Below, in pieces: positions 8,923-18,009 of a DNA stretch of 56,186 nt. The stretch is from JBBDMU01 sp040905685. GTDB taxonomy: Bacteria; Bacteroidota; Rhodothermia; Balneolales; Natronogracilivirgulaceae. The notes beneath the pieces are model-generated. The model did no database searches. It was not told where the DNA came from and saw nothing but the letters and a program-made list of their open reading frames with translations. Location: assembly GCA_040905685.1 (NCBI GenBank), contig JBBDRB010000010.1:1-56186 (forward strand). Reading direction: 5' to 3'. Position 1 is the first letter of the stretch. The number at the start of each line of letters is the position of its first letter. The translations under genes were made by a program, and so were the position numbers.

Positions 8923-10254
8923 TTATTGATGGTTTAAGGCCATTTCCAAAGCCTGGGTGGTAATGTAATACTTGGTGATCATGTTCTGAACTTCCCAGTC
9001 CGGAAGCTTACCATCGATCAGGTAACCGTAAAAATTTTTAGCCACGGTGCCGAAGTGAGCTTCATGGCCCAGGTAATGGACGTCCGGGATCGAAAGTTCC
9101 CATCCTTTATCAACTTTCTTATAGGTTAACCCGGCATATTCCTTTTGCAAGCCTGCCATCGCGTCTTTGAAGGCCGGCTCAAGATCTTCGTGAGCCATTC
9201 CCTGGGAAGGCTCTACATACAGGGTGCTCTTAAAATGCTGATCCTCACCCTGGCGAACAACCAGGTTTGAGCGGGTTCCGCGGAATATGGAATAGTGGGT
9301 ATCCCCGCCGCCGGCAGGAGGTTCATAATTCCATACCACCCACACGCGTGCATGGTGATCCTGAACAGTGAAATTAATCTCTCCATTACTGTACAGGGAT
9401 AATACCTCGTCGTTTACCTGATCCTTCAGATAATCGGGAAACTGCGGGGAGCCGGTGGTCTGTTCGAACTGCTTCAGGGAAACCTCGGTGGGCCAGCGGC
9501 TGGCTTTTACTATATTTATGTCAGTACGGTAGTCAATGGCCTTATTGGGAAACGCACCCCACATGGTCAGATCAACCAGATGAGTGGTTACATCAACGAT
9601 GCCTTCACCCTGCTGTTTTACATCAAAATACCATTCCGGCCTTCGGAGCGGCTTTCCTGAGACTTCTTTGAAAAGGTGATGGACACTTTCTTTGATAATA
9701 GCCGGATTTTCAGGGCTTCCCTTTTGAAGCTCTCCAAACAGGTTTTTGTTTTGAGCCAGCTGTCTTTGAATGGTACTGGTGACTTCGTTGCGTTCGGTCA
9801 TGATGTCGTACATCAACACGTTATTGTTTTCGGCCGATTCAAAAGCCGATACCAGTACTTCCCAGCCATTTTTGTCAATGACCATGGGTTTATCGGAAAG
9901 CACATTCAGCCCGGCATCAACCGCCTGTTTGATATACTGCGCCTTGTCCCGGTTGTTGCCGGCTGTAATGATTACATTGCCGGGGCGCTCTTTGAGCATT
10001 TGCTGCAGATAGTCGGAACCCGTATGAATTTCGGTTTTCCAGCCGGCCGGATTTTCAGGCCGGGAATTAAAACTATCGATGCGTTCCAGATGAAGATCAA
10101 GGTCGCTTCCTTCGGGAGCAAATATATGGGCTGTAGGATCAACCTGGCTAAGCATGTTTTTCTGCACGAGGGCAGCATGAAAATGGCCGGGATTTAAGGT
10201 TATTAATTTAACTTCGTTCTCTTCTCCGGTGAACGTATTGTTCCTTCGATTCAT
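8923..10254 (-). CDS. Gfo/Idh/MocA-family oxidoreductase with long C-terminal domain
   Basis: The 443-residue protein has no signal peptide and is expected in the cytoplasm. The N-terminal Rossmann half (about 14-130) ends with SDKPM (120-124), the counterpart of the family EKP motif with Asp in place of Glu. The long second half contains DVTTHLVDLTMWG and a C-terminal extension like that of the putative oxidoreductase C family. The family oxidises or reduces sugars and cyclitols with a tightly bound NAD(P). It is co-directional with the sugar isomerase-type gene upstream (121 bases away) and the two probably form a transcription unit. The substrate is unknown. Confidence 0.85.
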   Translation of the reverse strand: MNRRNNTFTGEENEVKLITLNPGHFHAALVQKNMLSQVDPTAHIFAPEGSDLDLHLERIDSFNSRPENPAGWKTEIHTGSDYLQQMLKERPGNVIITAGNNRDKAQYIKQAVDAGLNVLSDKPMVIDKNGWEVLVSAFESAENNNVLMYDIMTERNEVTSTIQRQLAQNKNLFGELQKGSPENPAIIKESVHHLFKEVSGKPLRRPEWYFDVKQQGEGIVDVTTHLVDLTMWGAFPNKAIDYRTDINIVKASRWPTEVSLKQFEQTTGSPQFPDYLKDQVNDEVLSLYSNGEINFTVQDHHARVWVVWNYEPPAGGGDTHYSIFRGTRSNLVVRQGEDQHFKSTLYVEPSQGMAHEDLEPAFKDAMAGLQKEYAGLTYKKVDKGWELSIPDVHYLGHEAHFGTVAKNFYGYLIDGKLPDWEVQNMITKYYITTQALEMALNHQ

Positions 10255-10375
10255 AGTCTTGGTTATGATGTAATTAAATAATATAAGGTGGTTAAAATTA
10301 AAATTGTTCGGGTAAATTGCCAGTACTTTCTTGCATGCATCGGGGTCTGACCGTGGCTCCTGGCGAACCCGGAGC

Positions 10376-11260
10376 TCAGATGCGCATAGCTTTATTAAGT
10401 CCGTCGTTAATGCCCCTCATGTACGAGAACGACTGTTTCATACCCGGAAGCGGATGGTCGGCTTCGATCTCGTATTCAAGGCTCACCGCACCCTGATAAT
10501 TCATCTGGGCCAGTTGATAGAAAATATCGGCAACAGGCATGGAACCTTCCCCAATGACACACTGGGAATCTTTATCGCTAAGGTCTCTGAGATCTTTCAA
10601 GTGCACGTCATAAAGACGCTCTCCTGAAGCGACAAGAGACTCCATCAGGTCCTGTCCTGTTCTGACCGTGTGGCCGAGATCATTGCAAATACCCACACGC
10701 GGGTCCATATCCCTGATATGCTTAAGGGCGTCCTGGGGGGAAGGGAAGTACCGGTCTTCGGGCCCGTGATTATGAATGGCAACTTTAATATCATAGGCTT
10801 TAACGAACTTTTCGATTCGTGGCAAGGTTTGTGGGGTAGGTGCAATAACCATCACCGGGAGGCCTGAATTGCGGGCATATTCAAACCGGGCTCTGATGTG
10901 TTCGTCGTTATCTTCCCGAAGAGTGATCACCCCACCGCCGGTAATCTCCAGCCCAGCTTCCTCAAAATCCTTTCGCCCGGCAGCCAATTCATCCCGCGTA
11001 CCGTCTTCGGGTAGATGAAACGATTTAATGTTAACGTACCGGGCACCGATTTCCCTGATCATATTAATGGCTTCAGGCCGGCTGAAATTACGCAGCGAAT
11101 AGGTTGCCACACCCAGTTTTAAAGGACCTGATATGGTTGAAAGCGGCGTATTGCTTTCCGTTACCGCCCCTGAGGCTTTGGGCAGACCCAGGGTTCCGCC
11201 GATGAGGCCGATGGCTGCCGATTTTAGAAAATTACGCCGGGAGTTAGTTTTGTCATTCAT
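10376..11260 (-). CDS. Tat-exported sugar phosphate isomerase/epimerase-family TIM barrel
   Basis: The 294-residue protein opens with an exact Tat motif (SRRNFLK, 7-13), a hydrophobic stretch and a KASGA cleavage region near 28-32. The remainder is a xylose-isomerase-like (AP endonuclease 2) barrel: LGVATYSLRNF, VAIHNHGPEDRYF, GICNDLGHTVRTGQD, DVHLKDLRD and VSLEYEIEADHP. It retains the His, Asp and Glu residues that bind a divalent metal in this fold. Because it is exported, a phosphorylated cytosolic sugar is an unlikely substrate. It more likely acts on a free, possibly keto-, sugar in the periplasm. It is transcribed toward the Gfo/Idh/MocA gene and divergently from the sulfatase at 11506. 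Confidence 0.85.
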   Translation of the reverse strand: MNDKTNSRRNFLKSAAIGLIGGTLGLPKASGAVTESNTPLSTISGPLKLGVATYSLRNFSRPEAINMIREIGARYVNIKSFHLPEDGTRDELAAGRKDFEEAGLEITGGGVITLREDNDEHIRARFEYARNSGLPVMVIAPTPQTLPRIEKFVKAYDIKVAIHNHGPEDRYFPSPQDALKHIRDMDPRVGICNDLGHTVRTGQDLMESLVASGERLYDVHLKDLRDLSDKDSQCVIGEGSMPVADIFYQLAQMNYQGAVSLEYEIEADHPLPGMKQSFSYMRGINDGLNKAMRI

Positions 11261-11505
11261 AAGAATAAAGGTATAGAAGGATACGGTTAATGCCCATAAA
11301 AGAAGGGTAATATGTGAATTATCATTAGCCTATACAAATCTTTGAAAAAAACGGTCTGCCTTAAAAAAGGAAAACCCGGACCGGCATAACCACAGAGGGA
11401 ATGTTAATAAAACGTGATATAATGAGGTCAGCGATTCATGCATATATTTTAATAACAATTATTGTATTCTGAACCTGATACCCTCATCGTAACTAACATA
11501 TTTCT
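11261..11505. other. Divergent intergenic region
   Basis: These 245 bases separate the leftward isomerase gene from the rightward sulfatase gene and must hold both promoters. The stretch is AT-rich. I see no clear inverted repeat, no copy of the 28-bp motif found at 15292, and no exact Bacteroidota TAnnTTTG box on either strand. Confidence 0.5.
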
Positions 11506-12924
11506 ATGAAACAGGAAGTAAGCAAACTCATAAAACTGTATATGCTGTTTTCAGCAGCCGTTTTGGTGTCATGCCAGCCCGGTCCGCAACAAAACTTTGC
11601 CGTGAAGCCGAACATCATCTTCATTATGGCCGATGATCTGGGATATGGTGACGTGGGCAGCTATGGACAGCAGCAAATCCAAACGCCCCGACTGGACCAG
11701 ATGGCCAGCGAAGGGCTGCGTTTTACCCAGTTTTATTCCGGTCATACCGTATGCGCCCCTGCGCGCAGTAGCCTGATGACGGGCCGGCATACGGGGCGAA
11801 CCCGCGTGCGCGGTAACACCAGTGTTGCTACAGGAGACAGAGTACCTCTGGAACCCCAGGATACCACCGTTGCCGAAATACTGAAAATGGCCGATTACCG
11901 GACCGGGATGGTGGGCAAATGGGGGCTCGGTGAACCGGAAACGACAGGAATCCCCAACCGGAAAGGCTTTGATTTCTTTTATGGCTTTTTAAACCAGGCC
12001 CGGGCCCATTCCTATTACCCGGACTACATCTGGCGCAATACAGAACGCATCAATCTCGAGGAAAACTCAGAAGCAGGCCGCGGACAGTTCACCCATGACA
12101 TGGGAACGGAAGAGGCGTTGAGTTTTATCCGGAATAGCCATGAGGAGCCGTTTTTCCTGTACCTGCCCTATCAGATACCCCATGCCGAACTGCTGGTGCC
12201 CGCCGACGCCCTGGATCGGTATATGAACGAAGAGGGCAAGAGCATTTTTGTGGAGCGCCCGTTCGCTGGCCGGGGCAACTACAGTGCTCAAAAGATACCC
12301 AATGCTACCTATGCCGCCATGGTGACCAGGCTGGACCGCGATGTGGGCCGGATCCTGGATCTGCTCAGGGAGCTGGAAATAGAGGAAAACACTCTTGTGC
12401 TGTTTACCAGTGACAATGGTCCTCATTCCGAGGGCGGATACGATCCGGCCTATTTCAACAGTAATGGTCCGTTGCGGGGCATCAAGCGGGACCTGTACGA
12501 AGGGGGCATTCGCGTGCCGATGATCGTGCGGATGCCGGGTACCGTACCGGCAGGTGAGGTAAGCGATCAGGTATGGTCAATGTGGGATTTTTTACCGACG
12601 GCCGCCGAGTTGGCGCAAACGGCGCCGCCGGGGGACATTGATGGCCAATCTATGAAAAACGCACTGCTCAACCGGCCCCAGCAGGACCCGGAATACCTGT
12701 ACTGGGAATTCCATGAAGGGACCTTTAGCCAGGCCGTGCGGTTTGGGGACTGGAAGGCCGTGCGTACGGATGCCGGTGAGCCCATACAGGTATTTGACCT
12801 CTCCGTGGACATAGGGGAAGGCGACGATGTATCGGAAGAGCATCCCGATGTGGTTGAACGTGCGGGAGAATTATTCCGGTCTGCCCGGACCGATAGTGAA
12901 CACTGGCCGGTAACGTATCACTAA
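11506..12924 (+). CDS. Sulfatase (arylsulfatase family, S1), CAPAR type
   Basis: This 472-residue protein has an N-terminal hydrophobic segment ending VLVSC, so it is probably a lipoprotein. The sulfatase core begins NIIFIMADDLGYGD with the calcium-binding aspartates. The formylglycine site is CAPARSSLMTG with Cys83, the C-x-P-x-R form. GKWGLGE and FTSDNGPH supply the remaining active-site motifs, so the enzyme should hydrolyse sulfate esters on glycans once the cysteine is oxidised. No formylglycine-generating or anaerobic maturase gene is visible in this window. It is divergent from the isomerase gene and stands alone on its strand. Confidence 0.93.
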   Translation: MKQEVSKLIKLYMLFSAAVLVSCQPGPQQNFAVKPNIIFIMADDLGYGDVGSYGQQQIQTPRLDQMASEGLRFTQFYSGHTVCAPARSSLMTGRHTGRTRVRGNTSVATGDRVPLEPQDTTVAEILKMADYRTGMVGKWGLGEPETTGIPNRKGFDFFYGFLNQARAHSYYPDYIWRNTERINLEENSEAGRGQFTHDMGTEEALSFIRNSHEEPFFLYLPYQIPHAELLVPADALDRYMNEEGKSIFVERPFAGRGNYSAQKIPNATYAAMVTRLDRDVGRILDLLRELEIEENTLVLFTSDNGPHSEGGYDPAYFNSNGPLRGIKRDLYEGGIRVPMIVRMPGTVPAGEVSDQVWSMWDFLPTAAELAQTAPPGDIDGQSMKNALLNRPQQDPEYLYWEFHEGTFSQAVRFGDWKAVRTDAGEPIQVFDLSVDIGEGDDVSEEHPDVVERAGELFRSARTDSEHWPVTYH

Positions 12925-13070
12925 CAGACTCCTATTAACGGGGAACCGGTAACTTTAAAGAATATTAATCTAATAATATAAATAATTAATAATACTTATA
13001 CTTTTTTCAAGTTATATAATAAAAGGGAGCAAAAAGCACCCGGTATTCTCATCAAATTCCGAGGTAAATA

Positions 13071-13601
13071 ATGGAGGCGTTCAAAGTTGTTTCCATGGTT
13101 TTGTTGACCATGGTCCTGGCAGGTTGTACATTTTTCAAAAACACATCCACTGAGAACGAAGAACTTCCCGTAGTTCCCAAAGCCACTTCCGCCATAATGG
13201 ACGGCAGTAACCTGAATGCCTACAACAGGGTTTTTATACCTCCACTGCAATACGACGGTGGGGTACTGGACCAGTATGGCGTTACGGCAGATGTTGAACG
13301 GAAGCTGAAAGAGCTTGGCTTTCAGAGTATTTCTGAGGAAGATGCCGAAGGGCAAAGCCCTGAAGAGGCCGCCCGCACCCTGTATTGCCTGATCGAACAT
13401 CAGCATGCCGAAGATGGCAAAGGCGGCCTGTATGTCATTATGCAAATTAATATGTACGATCATTACCAGCAGATTATCTACTCCGGCAGAGGCCACTATC
13501 AGGGTCTATCCACCCTGGGTGATCTCAGGGGAGCCACCGATTATGCGATGGAAGGTTTTATCATCCGCTATGAGGTTTACGACCCCACCGTTAACTCCTG
13601 A
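13071..13601 (+). CDS. Small lipoprotein of unknown function
   Basis: This 176-residue protein has a short signal ending VLAGC with Cys19 lipidated. The mature part (AYNRVFIPPL..., VTADVERKLKELGF..., LYCLIEHQHAEDGKGGLYVIMQINMYD) resembles the many small Bacteroidota lipoproteins with a mixed alpha/beta fold, but I do not recognise a named family. The 146 bases upstream are very AT-rich. Its last 11 bases overlap the end of the convergent oxidoreductase gene. Confidence 0.7.
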   Translation: MEAFKVVSMVLLTMVLAGCTFFKNTSTENEELPVVPKATSAIMDGSNLNAYNRVFIPPLQYDGGVLDQYGVTADVERKLKELGFQSISEEDAEGQSPEEAARTLYCLIEHQHAEDGKGGLYVIMQINMYDHYQQIIYSGRGHYQGLSTLGDLRGATDYAMEGFIIRYEVYDPTVNS

Positions 13602-14592
13602 CGGAACTCACGATTTGCTCCATCACCCAGTTGGTTCTGGCCGCTGAAATGCCGGTGCTGCTGCATTGTCCCGCTCCCAGCAATTGTTTGACGATACTGT
13701 CAATTAAGGGATACTGGATATGTTCAGGCAGTTCAAACTGAAAAGGTTTTTCACCGAGTTCATCGGTTTTTAATAGAAACTCCCCTTTTCCAAAAGTTTC
13801 AAATTCAAGGTGCCCTTTGGATCCGGTGATAATGGTACGGTCGGTCTGGGAACCATCAGCCGTGGTAAAACACCAGTTACCGGTTCCCAAAACCCCATTC
13901 TCAAATTCAAAGGATGCGGTCACAAGGTCTTCGGCCGGGTACAATCCCGCCTGATTGGTTGAAAATCCGTTTGCCCGTGTGATCTTACCAAAAAGAAAAT
14001 CAAGATAATCCAGCTGGTGAGAGGCCAGATCATAAAAATATCCTCCACCCGCCCGGTCCGGATCCACCCGCCAGTTATTCGGATCAGGGACCTGATCGGT
14101 CTCCGGACTCTTGGACATTTGAATATGAAGAGTCCGGACCTTGCCGATAACCCCCTCATCTATGAGGGATTTCATTTTCAAAAAATGCGGAAGGTATCGT
14201 CTGTAATAGGCTACAAAAAGAGGGACGCCGGCATTTTTACAGGCCAGGATCATCTTTTGGCATTCGGCGTAATTTCTGCCCATAGGCTTTTCCACATACA
14301 CCGGTTTCCCGGCCGATGCGGCCAGCTGCGTGAAATGCAAATGTGAATCGGGAGGAGTGGCGATATAAATTGCATTTACCTCCGGATCCAAAATCAGGTC
14401 GGTCCCGTTATCATACCAGGTGTGTATGTTATGCTTCCCCGCATAGGCTTCGGCCTTCTCCCGGTTTCGTCTGGCTACGGCAACGATGTCAGAGGAGGAG
14501 ATTTTCTTCATGGCCGGCGCCGACTTCACCTCACATACGCTGCCGGCTCCGATAATTCCCCAACGAACACTGGGGTCTTTGAATGATTTCAT
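13591..14592 (-). CDS. Gfo/Idh/MocA-family oxidoreductase
   Basis: This 333-residue cytoplasmic protein has the NAD(P)-binding GIIGAGSV at 12-19 and the catalytic EKP motif at 101-103 (VYVEKPMG). The substrate-domain signature GGGYFYDLASHQLDYLDFLFG follows at about 190-210. Length and motifs are those of a standard sugar or cyclitol dehydrogenase of this family. It is not close to the larger relative at 8923-10254, which has a different C-terminal half and SDKP instead of EKP. It overlaps the convergent lipoprotein gene by 11 bases and is divergent from the ECF sigma gene. Confidence 0.9.
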   Translation of the reverse strand: MKSFKDPSVRWGIIGAGSVCEVKSAPAMKKISSSDIVAVARRNREKAEAYAGKHNIHTWYDNGTDLILDPEVNAIYIATPPDSHLHFTQLAASAGKPVYVEKPMGRNYAECQKMILACKNAGVPLFVAYYRRYLPHFLKMKSLIDEGVIGKVRTLHIQMSKSPETDQVPDPNNWRVDPDRAGGGYFYDLASHQLDYLDFLFGKITRANGFSTNQAGLYPAEDLVTASFEFENGVLGTGNWCFTTADGSQTDRTIITGSKGHLEFETFGKGEFLLKTDELGEKPFQFELPEHIQYPLIDSIVKQLLGAGQCSSTGISAARTNWVMEQIVSSVRS

Positions 14593-14646
14593 AGGATGAT
14601 TTATTGGGTTAAAAACTGGATGGAAAGATAGTAATTGATTTTTAAT

Positions 14647-14654
14647 TAGCTTTG
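14647..14654 (+). promoter_or_regulatory. Possible -7 promoter box for the ECF sigma gene
   Basis: TAGCTTTG matches the Bacteroidota housekeeping -7 consensus TAnnTTTG and lies 52 bases before the sigma-factor ATG. I do not see a TTG at the expected -33 distance, so the assignment is tentative. Confidence 0.3.
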
Positions 14655-14706
14655 TTTAATATTTTTTAAGCATTTTATAAAAAATTTACCTCTCTCTCAC
14701 CACCCC

Positions 14707-15264
14707 ATGTCTAAATCAGATAAAGAAGGCGATTGGATATTAAAAATCCGGGGGGGAGATAAAGAGGCTTTTAAAATGTTGTATCTCAAATATTATGGTC
14801 AGCTCTGCAGGTTTGCCTGGAGATTTTTACGATCTCCCCACCTGTCGGAGGAAGTGGTCCAGGATACATTTTTAAGTGTATGGGAGAGCCGGGCCACACT
14901 GGATGTAAATAAACAGATCAAATCCTTTCTGTATAAAATCGTCAGAAACAAATCCTTAAATCACCTTAAGCGCCAGACCATCGTTGATGACTACAACCTG
15001 GAATCCATTTGGGCTAATGATCCCCATGACACCCAAAAGCATGATTTCAAAGAAAAAAATGACTTCTTACTTGCCGTTAACAAAGCGATTGAAAATCTCC
15101 CGAAAGGAGCCCGCCAAATATATATCCTCTATCAGGATGATGGTTTAACCTACAAGGAAATCTCCGAGGTACTGGAAATATCGACCAAGACCGTCGAATC
15201 TCAAATGACCAGGGCTTTAAAACTTATTCGCCAGGAAATAACAGAAAAAGTTAGAGAAATTTGA
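14707..15264 (+). CDS. ECF-type RNA polymerase sigma factor
   Basis: This 185-residue protein has a sigma-70 region 2 (about 20-90: FKMLYLKYYGQLCRFAWRF, EEVVQDTFLSVWE, IKSFLYKIVRNKSLNHLKR). It also has a region 4 helix-turn-helix (about 125-178: IENLPKGARQIYILYQDDGLTYKEISEVLEISTKTVESQMTRAL). It belongs to the Bacteroidota FecI/RpoE-like group normally paired with FecR and SusC/SusD. No anti-sigma gene follows directly; the only FecR here is 6.5 kb downstream at 21727. The first copy of the 28-bp motif shared with the fecR promoter lies 28 bases after its stop codon. This supports, but does not prove, that it controls those promoters. Confidence 0.92.
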   Translation: MSKSDKEGDWILKIRGGDKEAFKMLYLKYYGQLCRFAWRFLRSPHLSEEVVQDTFLSVWESRATLDVNKQIKSFLYKIVRNKSLNHLKRQTIVDDYNLESIWANDPHDTQKHDFKEKNDFLLAVNKAIENLPKGARQIYILYQDDGLTYKEISEVLEISTKTVESQMTRALKLIRQEITEKVREI

Positions 15265-15291
15265 GAAAGCGCCAAAACTAAAAGCAATTTT

Positions 15292-15319
15292 ATTACAGGG
15301 TAATGATTATTCGATTGTA
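15292..15319 (+). promoter_or_regulatory. 28-bp bipartite motif, copy A (candidate ECF promoter)
   Basis: ATTACAGGG (15292-15300), eight variable bases, then ATTCGATTGTA (15309-15319). The same two blocks at the same spacing recur at 19453 and 21665. It ends 38 bases before the ATG of a truncated Tat-signal reading frame (15358) and about 170 bases before the phosphodiesterase gene. Confidence 0.65.
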
Positions 15320-15357
15320 TGTACTGTATAAAACTGTCACCATTTTCAGTATATAAT

Positions 15358-15420
15358 ATGGACCGTAAATCATTTATAAAACACGCCGGTTTAGGATCTA
15401 CTGATCGTGCCCACCGGTAA
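15358..15420 (+). pseudogene. Remnant of a Tat-type exported protein (20 codons)
   Basis: An ATG 38 bases after motif copy A opens a 20-residue frame beginning MDRKSFIKHAGLGS, which is how Bacteroidota Tat or Tat-like signal peptides start. After the Gly-Ser the frame changes character and stops at TAA. The spacing from the motif matches that of the two intact genes that follow the other copies. I read it as the 5' stub of a lost gene; a leader peptide is the alternative. Confidence 0.45.
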
Positions 15421-15489
15421 TTTAGGGTTTCGTTGTGTGAGGGAATGAGTATACAATCAACTGGAATACATAAAGGTTAAGGAAAAGAA

Positions 15490-16854
15490 ATGAAAAGGAT
15501 CTATATTCTACCACTCTTGGTATGTTTACTCTATGGCAGTTTAACAGCGGCTGTTCAGGAACAGAAAGAGAACTATGTTGTCATCATCAGCATAGACGGT
15601 TTTCCTGCTGAGGCTTTGTGGGACCAGACCATATCCCTTCCTACCATCCGCTCGCTTGCTTTAAGCGGAGCCTGGGCCGAAGCCATGATCCCGTCATCAC
15701 CGGCCTCAACCTGGATTAACCATAAAACCCTTGTTACCGGTGTTCATCCGGAGAAGCACGGGTTGGTGACCAACGGCAAAATTATTATGGGTGAATCGGG
15801 AGCGCCTGTTGGCCGGGACAATGACCTTGACTGGGATGAACTGTCAACCTATCCCACACTGCACGGTCTGGCCTTTGGGTCAGGGTTGAAAACAGCGGAA
15901 GTAAACTGGCCCAACACCAGAAACGACCCTTCCCTGCATTATGGTTTTCCGGATGCGATTAACGAAGTGGAATCGATGACCCCGCAACTGCGCACGGAAC
16001 TGATCGAGCTTGGGCTTCTGGCAGATGAGACGAGCCGGTCCTTCCAGCGTGACAATGGAGCGGTAGTACGTGATTATGTGTGGACAGAGACCGCGGCGCA
16101 TCTGATCCGTACCCGTCAGCCAAATTTGCTGTTGCTTCACCTGTTGAATGTAGATGGGACCCATCACAGACATGGGTCCGGCGGATGGCCAGGTGCCACA
16201 GCCCTTTCCCTGGCAGACAGAAATGTCCGGGAGATCCTCCACGCTCTTGATGATGCAGGAATACGCGATCAAACCACCCTCTTTTTAGTGTCAGATCATG
16301 GCTTCATGAATGTGACCAAAAGTGTCAATCCAAATGTGCTGTTTCGTCAAAACGGCCTCATCGAAGTGGATGATTCAGGCCGAATAACCCATACATCGCT
16401 GCACGTTTCAGGGGGGGCTATGGGGATGATCTATGCGACTAACCCGGATTCCCGCAACGAAGACCTTGCCAGGGCACGGGAAATCTTAACGGGTACAGAG
16501 GGAATTGCCACCGTTATAGGGCCGGAAGAGTATCACAAATACGGATTGCCACTTCCTTCCGAAAATGAACAAATGGGTGACCTTGTACTGGGTGCTGCGG
16601 AAGGATTTTCAATCGGGGGTTCTGCTAATGAGGACGACGCCGTGATTGAGCTTTCAGATGTACGGGGCACCCATGGGTATCTGAATAATATGCCTCAGAT
16701 GGAGACCCTTTTTATTGCTGCGGGACGCGGCATTAAATCCGGCACAGTACTTAAGACAGTGGACAACCGTTCGGTAGCTCCGACGGCGGCCTGGTTTCTG
16801 GGGCTAAGGCTGGAAACAGCCGATGGCAACATACTCGAAGAGATCATTGAATAA
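15490..16854 (+). CDS. Nucleotide pyrophosphatase/phosphodiesterase (NPP)-like, alkaline phosphatase superfamily
   Basis: This 454-residue protein has a signal peptide (ends near LTAAVQ). The core opens VVIISIDGFP with metal ligand Asp36. The nucleophile region STWINHKTLVTGVHPEKHG places Thr74 where NPP enzymes carry the catalytic threonine. DGTHHRHG, VSDHGFM and RGTHGYLN provide the other zinc ligands, so both metal sites look complete. Family members cleave phosphodiester or phosphonate bonds on nucleotides, lipids or glycans. The next gene starts three bases after its stop, so the GH5 lipoprotein at 16857 is very likely co-translated. Confidence 0.88.
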   Translation: MKRIYILPLLVCLLYGSLTAAVQEQKENYVVIISIDGFPAEALWDQTISLPTIRSLALSGAWAEAMIPSSPASTWINHKTLVTGVHPEKHGLVTNGKIIMGESGAPVGRDNDLDWDELSTYPTLHGLAFGSGLKTAEVNWPNTRNDPSLHYGFPDAINEVESMTPQLRTELIELGLLADETSRSFQRDNGAVVRDYVWTETAAHLIRTRQPNLLLLHLLNVDGTHHRHGSGGWPGATALSLADRNVREILHALDDAGIRDQTTLFLVSDHGFMNVTKSVNPNVLFRQNGLIEVDDSGRITHTSLHVSGGAMGMIYATNPDSRNEDLARAREILTGTEGIATVIGPEEYHKYGLPLPSENEQMGDLVLGAAEGFSIGGSANEDDAVIELSDVRGTHGYLNNMPQMETLFIAAGRGIKSGTVLKTVDNRSVAPTAAWFLGLRLETADGNILEEIIE

Positions 16855-16856
16855 CG

Positions 16857-17990
16857 ATGTATATAACTTTTCTGCAATATGTTGGTCTTGCGATTTGTGC
16901 CATGACGATCTCTTCCTGCGTATTGCCTGATACTCCTGAACAGGTATCCGGATCAGAATGGGAGACACTGAGAGGCTTCAACATCCATCCACAGACGGAA
17001 AATGCTGTTCTGGATACGATTATAGAAAACACCGGTGCTAATTTAATTCGGTTGAGTTTGACAAACACCGGCCGGCTAATGAGTAAAACCCCTCCCTATG
17101 AATTTAACGAGGGTGCTTTTCAGGATTTAAACCGGATACTGGATTGGGCCGAAACGAGGGAGGTCCGCGTGCTGATTGACCCTCACACCACACCAGGGAC
17201 GAGAAGTGATTATACCATTTATCCTGATGATGAACTCTGGCAGGATAAAACATTACAGGAGCATTTGATCAGATTATGGGTTCGGATAGCTAATGAACAG
17301 AAGCATCGGGGAAAAGTGATTGCCGGTTATGATCTTCTCAATGAACCGTCGACGCCCGATATCTCCAAATGCGGAGATCCGTGGAATGAGCTGATAGCCG
17401 TTCTCGTCGATACAATCCGTGCAACCGGATCCAGCCATCCGATCATCATTGAGCCTGCCGGCCGGAAAATCGGCGGGGAATGTGATGGTTCAGGCGGTCG
17501 TTATATAGATCGAAAGGCGGGTTTAAAGGATTTGATTCTTCCGAATGATGAGAATATCGTAGTCAGCCCACATTTTTATGAACCGACTGAATTTGCCTTT
17601 CAGGGCGTTGAAGGAAATCCGCTGGGGTATTCTTATCCGGGATTAGTCGGTGAAACCCGCTGGGACCGGGATCAGATATCCAGGTCATTACAGCCCATCC
17701 GCGATTTTCAGATCGCCAATCCGGACGTTCCTGTTTTGATCGGCGAATTCAGCGCCTCACGCGGGGCGGGGCCGGACGGAGATGTATACCTCAGGGATCT
17801 GATCGAATTAATAGAGGCGGAAGGCTGGAGCTGGGCATATCATGATTTCAGGGGTTATGTTGCCTGGGATCCAGAAAGGCCTTATACCAGTGGTCCTCCC
17901 TTCAGCATTGAGGCGGTAACCCGTAGCTGGGATAATCTACGCATGGATTTGCTGCGCGAATATTATATAAAGAATGGACAAGCCCGCTGA
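16857..17990 (+). CDS. GH5-family glycoside hydrolase lipoprotein, paralog A
   Basis: This 377-residue protein carries a short hydrophobic N-terminus ending ISSC, giving a surface or periplasmic lipoprotein. It has the cellulase-family (GH5) TIM barrel: LIDPHTTPGTRSDY, then GYDLLNEP with acid/base Glu163, SPHFYEP, and LIGEFSAS with nucleophile Glu297. Both catalytic glutamates are present, so it should be active as a retaining beta-glycosidase or endo-glycanase. Two close paralogs lie at 19523 and 28971. It begins three bases after the phosphodiesterase gene, implying a shared transcript. The linkage cleaved cannot be inferred from sequence alone. Confidence 0.9.
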   Translation: MYITFLQYVGLAICAMTISSCVLPDTPEQVSGSEWETLRGFNIHPQTENAVLDTIIENTGANLIRLSLTNTGRLMSKTPPYEFNEGAFQDLNRILDWAETREVRVLIDPHTTPGTRSDYTIYPDDELWQDKTLQEHLIRLWVRIANEQKHRGKVIAGYDLLNEPSTPDISKCGDPWNELIAVLVDTIRATGSSHPIIIEPAGRKIGGECDGSGGRYIDRKAGLKDLILPNDENIVVSPHFYEPTEFAFQGVEGNPLGYSYPGLVGETRWDRDQISRSLQPIRDFQIANPDVPVLIGEFSASRGAGPDGDVYLRDLIELIEAEGWSWAYHDFRGYVAWDPERPYTSGPPFSIEAVTRSWDNLRMDLLREYYIKNGQAR

Positions 17991-18009
17991 CGGGTCTGGA
18001 AATATTTAT

